Source: Catellicoccus marimammalium M35/04/3 (GTDB lineage: Bacteria > Bacillota > Bacilli > Lactobacillales > Catellicoccaceae). Taken from it: a stretch of DNA of 64,000 bases. Numbering within the stretch: the first letter of the stretch is position 1; each line of letters opens with the position of its first letter. Location: NCBI RefSeq assembly GCF_000313915.1, contig NZ_AMYT01000011.1:62001-126000 (forward strand), in the 5' to 3' direction. The notes beneath the pieces were generated by a model that made no database searches, was not told the origin of the DNA, and saw only the letters and a program-made list of their open reading frames with translations. Both the position numbers and the translations under genes were made by a program. Of this stretch, positions 62,127-64,000 are shown one piece after another.

Positions 62127-63623
62127 ATGAAAAGATATATTTTAGCAATTGATCAGGGGACAACAAGCACTCGTGCAATTTTATTTGATAAAAATGGCCA
62201 AGTGGTAAAAAAAAGTCAACAGAGGATTCCTCAATATTATCCGCATCCAGGATGGGTCGAACAAGATGTCAATGAAATTTGGAATTCGGTGTTAGCTGTA
62301 ATTTCTGAATGTTTAGGGAAATCAGGAATTACTGCCAGTGAAATTGCAGGGATTGGGATTACCAATCAGCGAGAAACAACTGTAGTTTGGGACAAAAAAA
62401 CAGGACAGCCTATTTATTCAGCGATTGTTTGGCAATCTAAACAAACTACTTCTTTGACTGAGAAGTGGCGTAATCAAGGATATGCTACTTTATTCTATGA
62501 ACGTACAGGGTTAGTGTTAGATGCTTATTTTTCCGCTTCTAAACTATGTTGGATTTTGGACCATGTAGAAGGAGCTAGGGAAAAAGCAAAACGTGGAGAA
62601 TTATTATTTGGTACGATTGATACTTGGTTATTATGGAAATTAACCGATGGAGAAGTTCATGCGACAGATTATACAAATGCCAGCCGTACAATGTTATTCA
62701 ATATTAACGAAGGAAAATGGGATGATGAAATTTTACGTCGCCTAGATATTCCTAAATCTTTATTACCAGAAGTTCATGATAATGCTCATATCTTTGGTTA
62801 CACAGCGCCACATCATTTTTATGAACAAAAAATTCCAATTAGTGGGATGGCTGGAGACCAACAAGCTTCTTTATTTGGTCATGGGATGTTAGAGCCAGGG
62901 ATGCTAAAAAGTACATATGGTACTGGAGCATTCATTATGATGAATACAGGCTTAGAACGTATTTATTCACGTTGTGGCTTATTGACAACAATTGCCTATG
63001 TTTTAGACGGCGAAATTCATTATGCTTTAGAAGGTAGTGTCTTTATTGCTGGAAGTGCAATTCAATGGTTAAAAGATAATTTAGAAATTTTGGCCGATGC
63101 TAAAGTTTCTGAAGAAGAAGCTCGTAAAGTAAAAGATACAAATGGAGTATACATCGTTCCTTCTTTTACAGGATTAGGTACTCCTTATTGGAATGAAAAA
63201 GTACGTGGCTCTATTTTTGGTTTGACACGTGGTACGAAAAAAGAACATTTAATTCGTGCAACCTTAGAATCGATTGCTTATCAAACAAGAGATGTTATTG
63301 ATGCGATGAATCATGAAGCTCAACTGCCTTTATCTATTTTACGTGTCGATGGAGGAGCAGCCAATAACAATCTATTATTACAATTCCAAGCCAATATTTT
63401 AGGACTAAACGTAGAACGAGCACCGATTTTTGAAACGACAGCTTTAGGTGTAGCTTATTTTGCTGGATTAGCGGTTGGATTTTGGAATAATATTGAAGAA
63501 ATTAAGCAATTAAACAGTACAGGTCGTATTTTTAAATCAAATATGCAAGAAGAAGAAAGAGAAAAATTGTATCGTGGTTGGAAAAAAGCAATTGAAGCAA
63601 CGATTCAATTTAGTGAGGATTAG
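62127..63623 (+). CDS. glpK: Glycerol kinase
   Basis: GlpK converts glycerol to glycerol-3-phosphate. The 498-residue protein has the N-terminal phosphate-binding [23 protein letters not shown], and the C-terminal [15 protein letters not shown]. His230 (in [19 protein letters not shown]) lines up with the enterococcal His phosphorylated by HPr, which activates the enzyme under PTS control, so this regulation is probably conserved. The ribosome site (GTGGA) is weak. There is no glpF or glpO here, and no promoter or cre between rpsA and glpK. Confidence 0.96.
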   Translation: MKRYILAIDQGTTSTRAILFDKNGQVVKKSQQRIPQYYPHPGWVEQDVNEIWNSVLAVISECLGKSGITASEIAGIGITNQRETTVVWDKKTGQPIYSAIVWQSKQTTSLTEKWRNQGYATLFYERTGLVLDAYFSASKLCWILDHVEGAREKAKRGELLFGTIDTWLLWKLTDGEVHATDYTNASRTMLFNINEGKWDDEILRRLDIPKSLLPEVHDNAHIFGYTAPHHFYEQKIPISGMAGDQQASLFGHGMLEPGMLKSTYGTGAFIMMNTGLERIYSRCGLLTTIAYVLDGEIHYALEGSVFIAGSAIQWLKDNLEILADAKVSEEEARKVKDTNGVYIVPSFTGLGTPYWNEKVRGSIFGLTRGTKKEHLIRATLESIAYQTRDVIDAMNHEAQLPLSILRVDGGAANNNLLLQFQANILGLNVERAPIFETTALGVAYFAGLAVGFWNNIEEIKQLNSTGRIFKSNMQEEEREKLYRGWKKAIEATIQFSED

Positions 63624-63625
63624 TT

Positions 63626-64000
63626 ATGTCAATTTTAGTATTAGGGGGAGCTGGTTACATTGGCTCTCATATGGTCGATACATTAATCGAAAGAGACTAT
63701 GATGTAGTAGTCGTAGATAATTTATGTTTAGGTCATAAAGAAGCGATTCATCCTAAAGCACGTTTTTATGAAGGGGATATTCGTAATCGAGATTTTTTAA
63801 CTTCTGTTTTTGAAAAAGAGGAAATTGAAGGAGTAATTCATTTTGCAGCCTTTTCTCAAGTAGGAGAATCAGTAGAAAAACCTTTAGAATATTTCAATGA
63901 TAATGTTTATGGAACTCAAGTACTATTAGAAGTAATGAAAGAATTCCAAGTAGACAAAATCATCTTTTCTAGTACGGCAGCGACTTATGGTGAGCCAGAA
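63626..64000 (+). CDS. galE: UDP-glucose 4-epimerase (3' partial)
   Basis: The first 125 residues of an SDR-type epimerase that interconverts UDP-glucose and UDP-galactose. It begins with the Rossmann motif GGAGYIGSH, has [42 protein letters not shown], and the [10 protein letters not shown] segment containing the active-site Ser region. The Tyr-x3-Lys lies beyond the window. GTGAGGAT inside the glpK end precedes the ATG, so it is coupled to glpK. Confidence 0.93.
   Translation, partial: MSILVLGGAGYIGSHMVDTLIERDYDVVVVDNLCLGHKEAIHPKARFYEGDIRNRDFLTSVFEKEEIEGVIHFAAFSQVGESVEKPLEYFNDNVYGTQVLLEVMKEFQVDKIIFSSTAATYGEPE

Overview
The window is an A+T-rich chromosome segment from a low-GC Gram-positive bacterium of the order Lactobacillales, probably an Enterococcaceae-like lineage. 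The order-level call rests on several markers: a mevalonate-pathway kinase set with type 2 IPP isomerase, an EpuA-like peptide after murA, a DUF2969 protein, a FemX/D-aspartate-ligase/AsnH cross-bridge cassette, CggR-led glycolysis genes, rpoN, and an F-type ATPase with a 72-residue c subunit. The genus is inference. Nearly everything is core genome; I see no prophage, insertion sequence, CRISPR array, integron or plasmid gene.

Layout. 1-4.3 kb: clpX (5' cut by the window), engB, then feoA-feoB plus a tiny Cys-rich feo peptide behind a Fur-box-like palindrome. 4.35-5.2 kb (minus): MntE-type Mn efflux. 5.4-13 kb: the tightly packed uvrB-uvrA-rapZ-yvcK-whiA run. 13.2-17.3 kb: asnB/asnH-type amidotransferase, D-aspartate ligase and FemX-type transferase, a probable peptidoglycan cross-bridge cassette. 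17.3-19 kb (minus): hydroxyacid dehydrogenase with a cre-like site, and clpP. 19.1-26.2 kb: rpoN, then cggR-gap, pgk-tpi and eno. 26.4-28.6 kb: three proteins I cannot identify. 28.6-32.7 kb (minus): mvaK1-mvaD-mvaK2-fni. 32.9-38.2 kb: helD, secG, rnr, smpB. 38.5-44.9 kb: atpBEFHAGDC. 45.1-47.4 kb: a DUF1146 protein, murA, epuA-like, yidD, DUF2969. 47.4-47.9 kb: a tRNA-Tyr/Gln cluster that includes a fused, apparently dead Tyr::Gln hybrid. 47.9-53.4 kb: a GntR/UTRA regulator, yigZ, comFA-comFC, hpf, a YvlD-like protein, cvfB. 53.4-56.8 kb: fur, xerD, scpA-scpB, rluB. 56.8-64 kb: fer (minus), ypbB-like, recQ, a LysM protein, cmk, rpsA, glpK and a 3'-cut galE.

How it fits together. The genes describe a fermentative cell that makes ATP by glycolysis, maintains its proton gradient with F1Fo-ATPase, and builds isoprenoids from mevalonate. 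It amidates D-Asp side chains in its peptidoglycan and manages Fe and Mn with FeoAB, Fur and MntE. It is probably competence-capable, or has competence ancestors.

No clearly new multi-gene system is evident. The items most worth a second look are the Tyr::Gln hybrid tRNA locus, the combined FemX plus D-Asp ligase cassette, the unidentified gene trio at 26.4-28.6 kb, the comFA ribosome-binding site buried in a terminator hairpin, and the conserved 20-bp periodicity of the predicted CggR operator.
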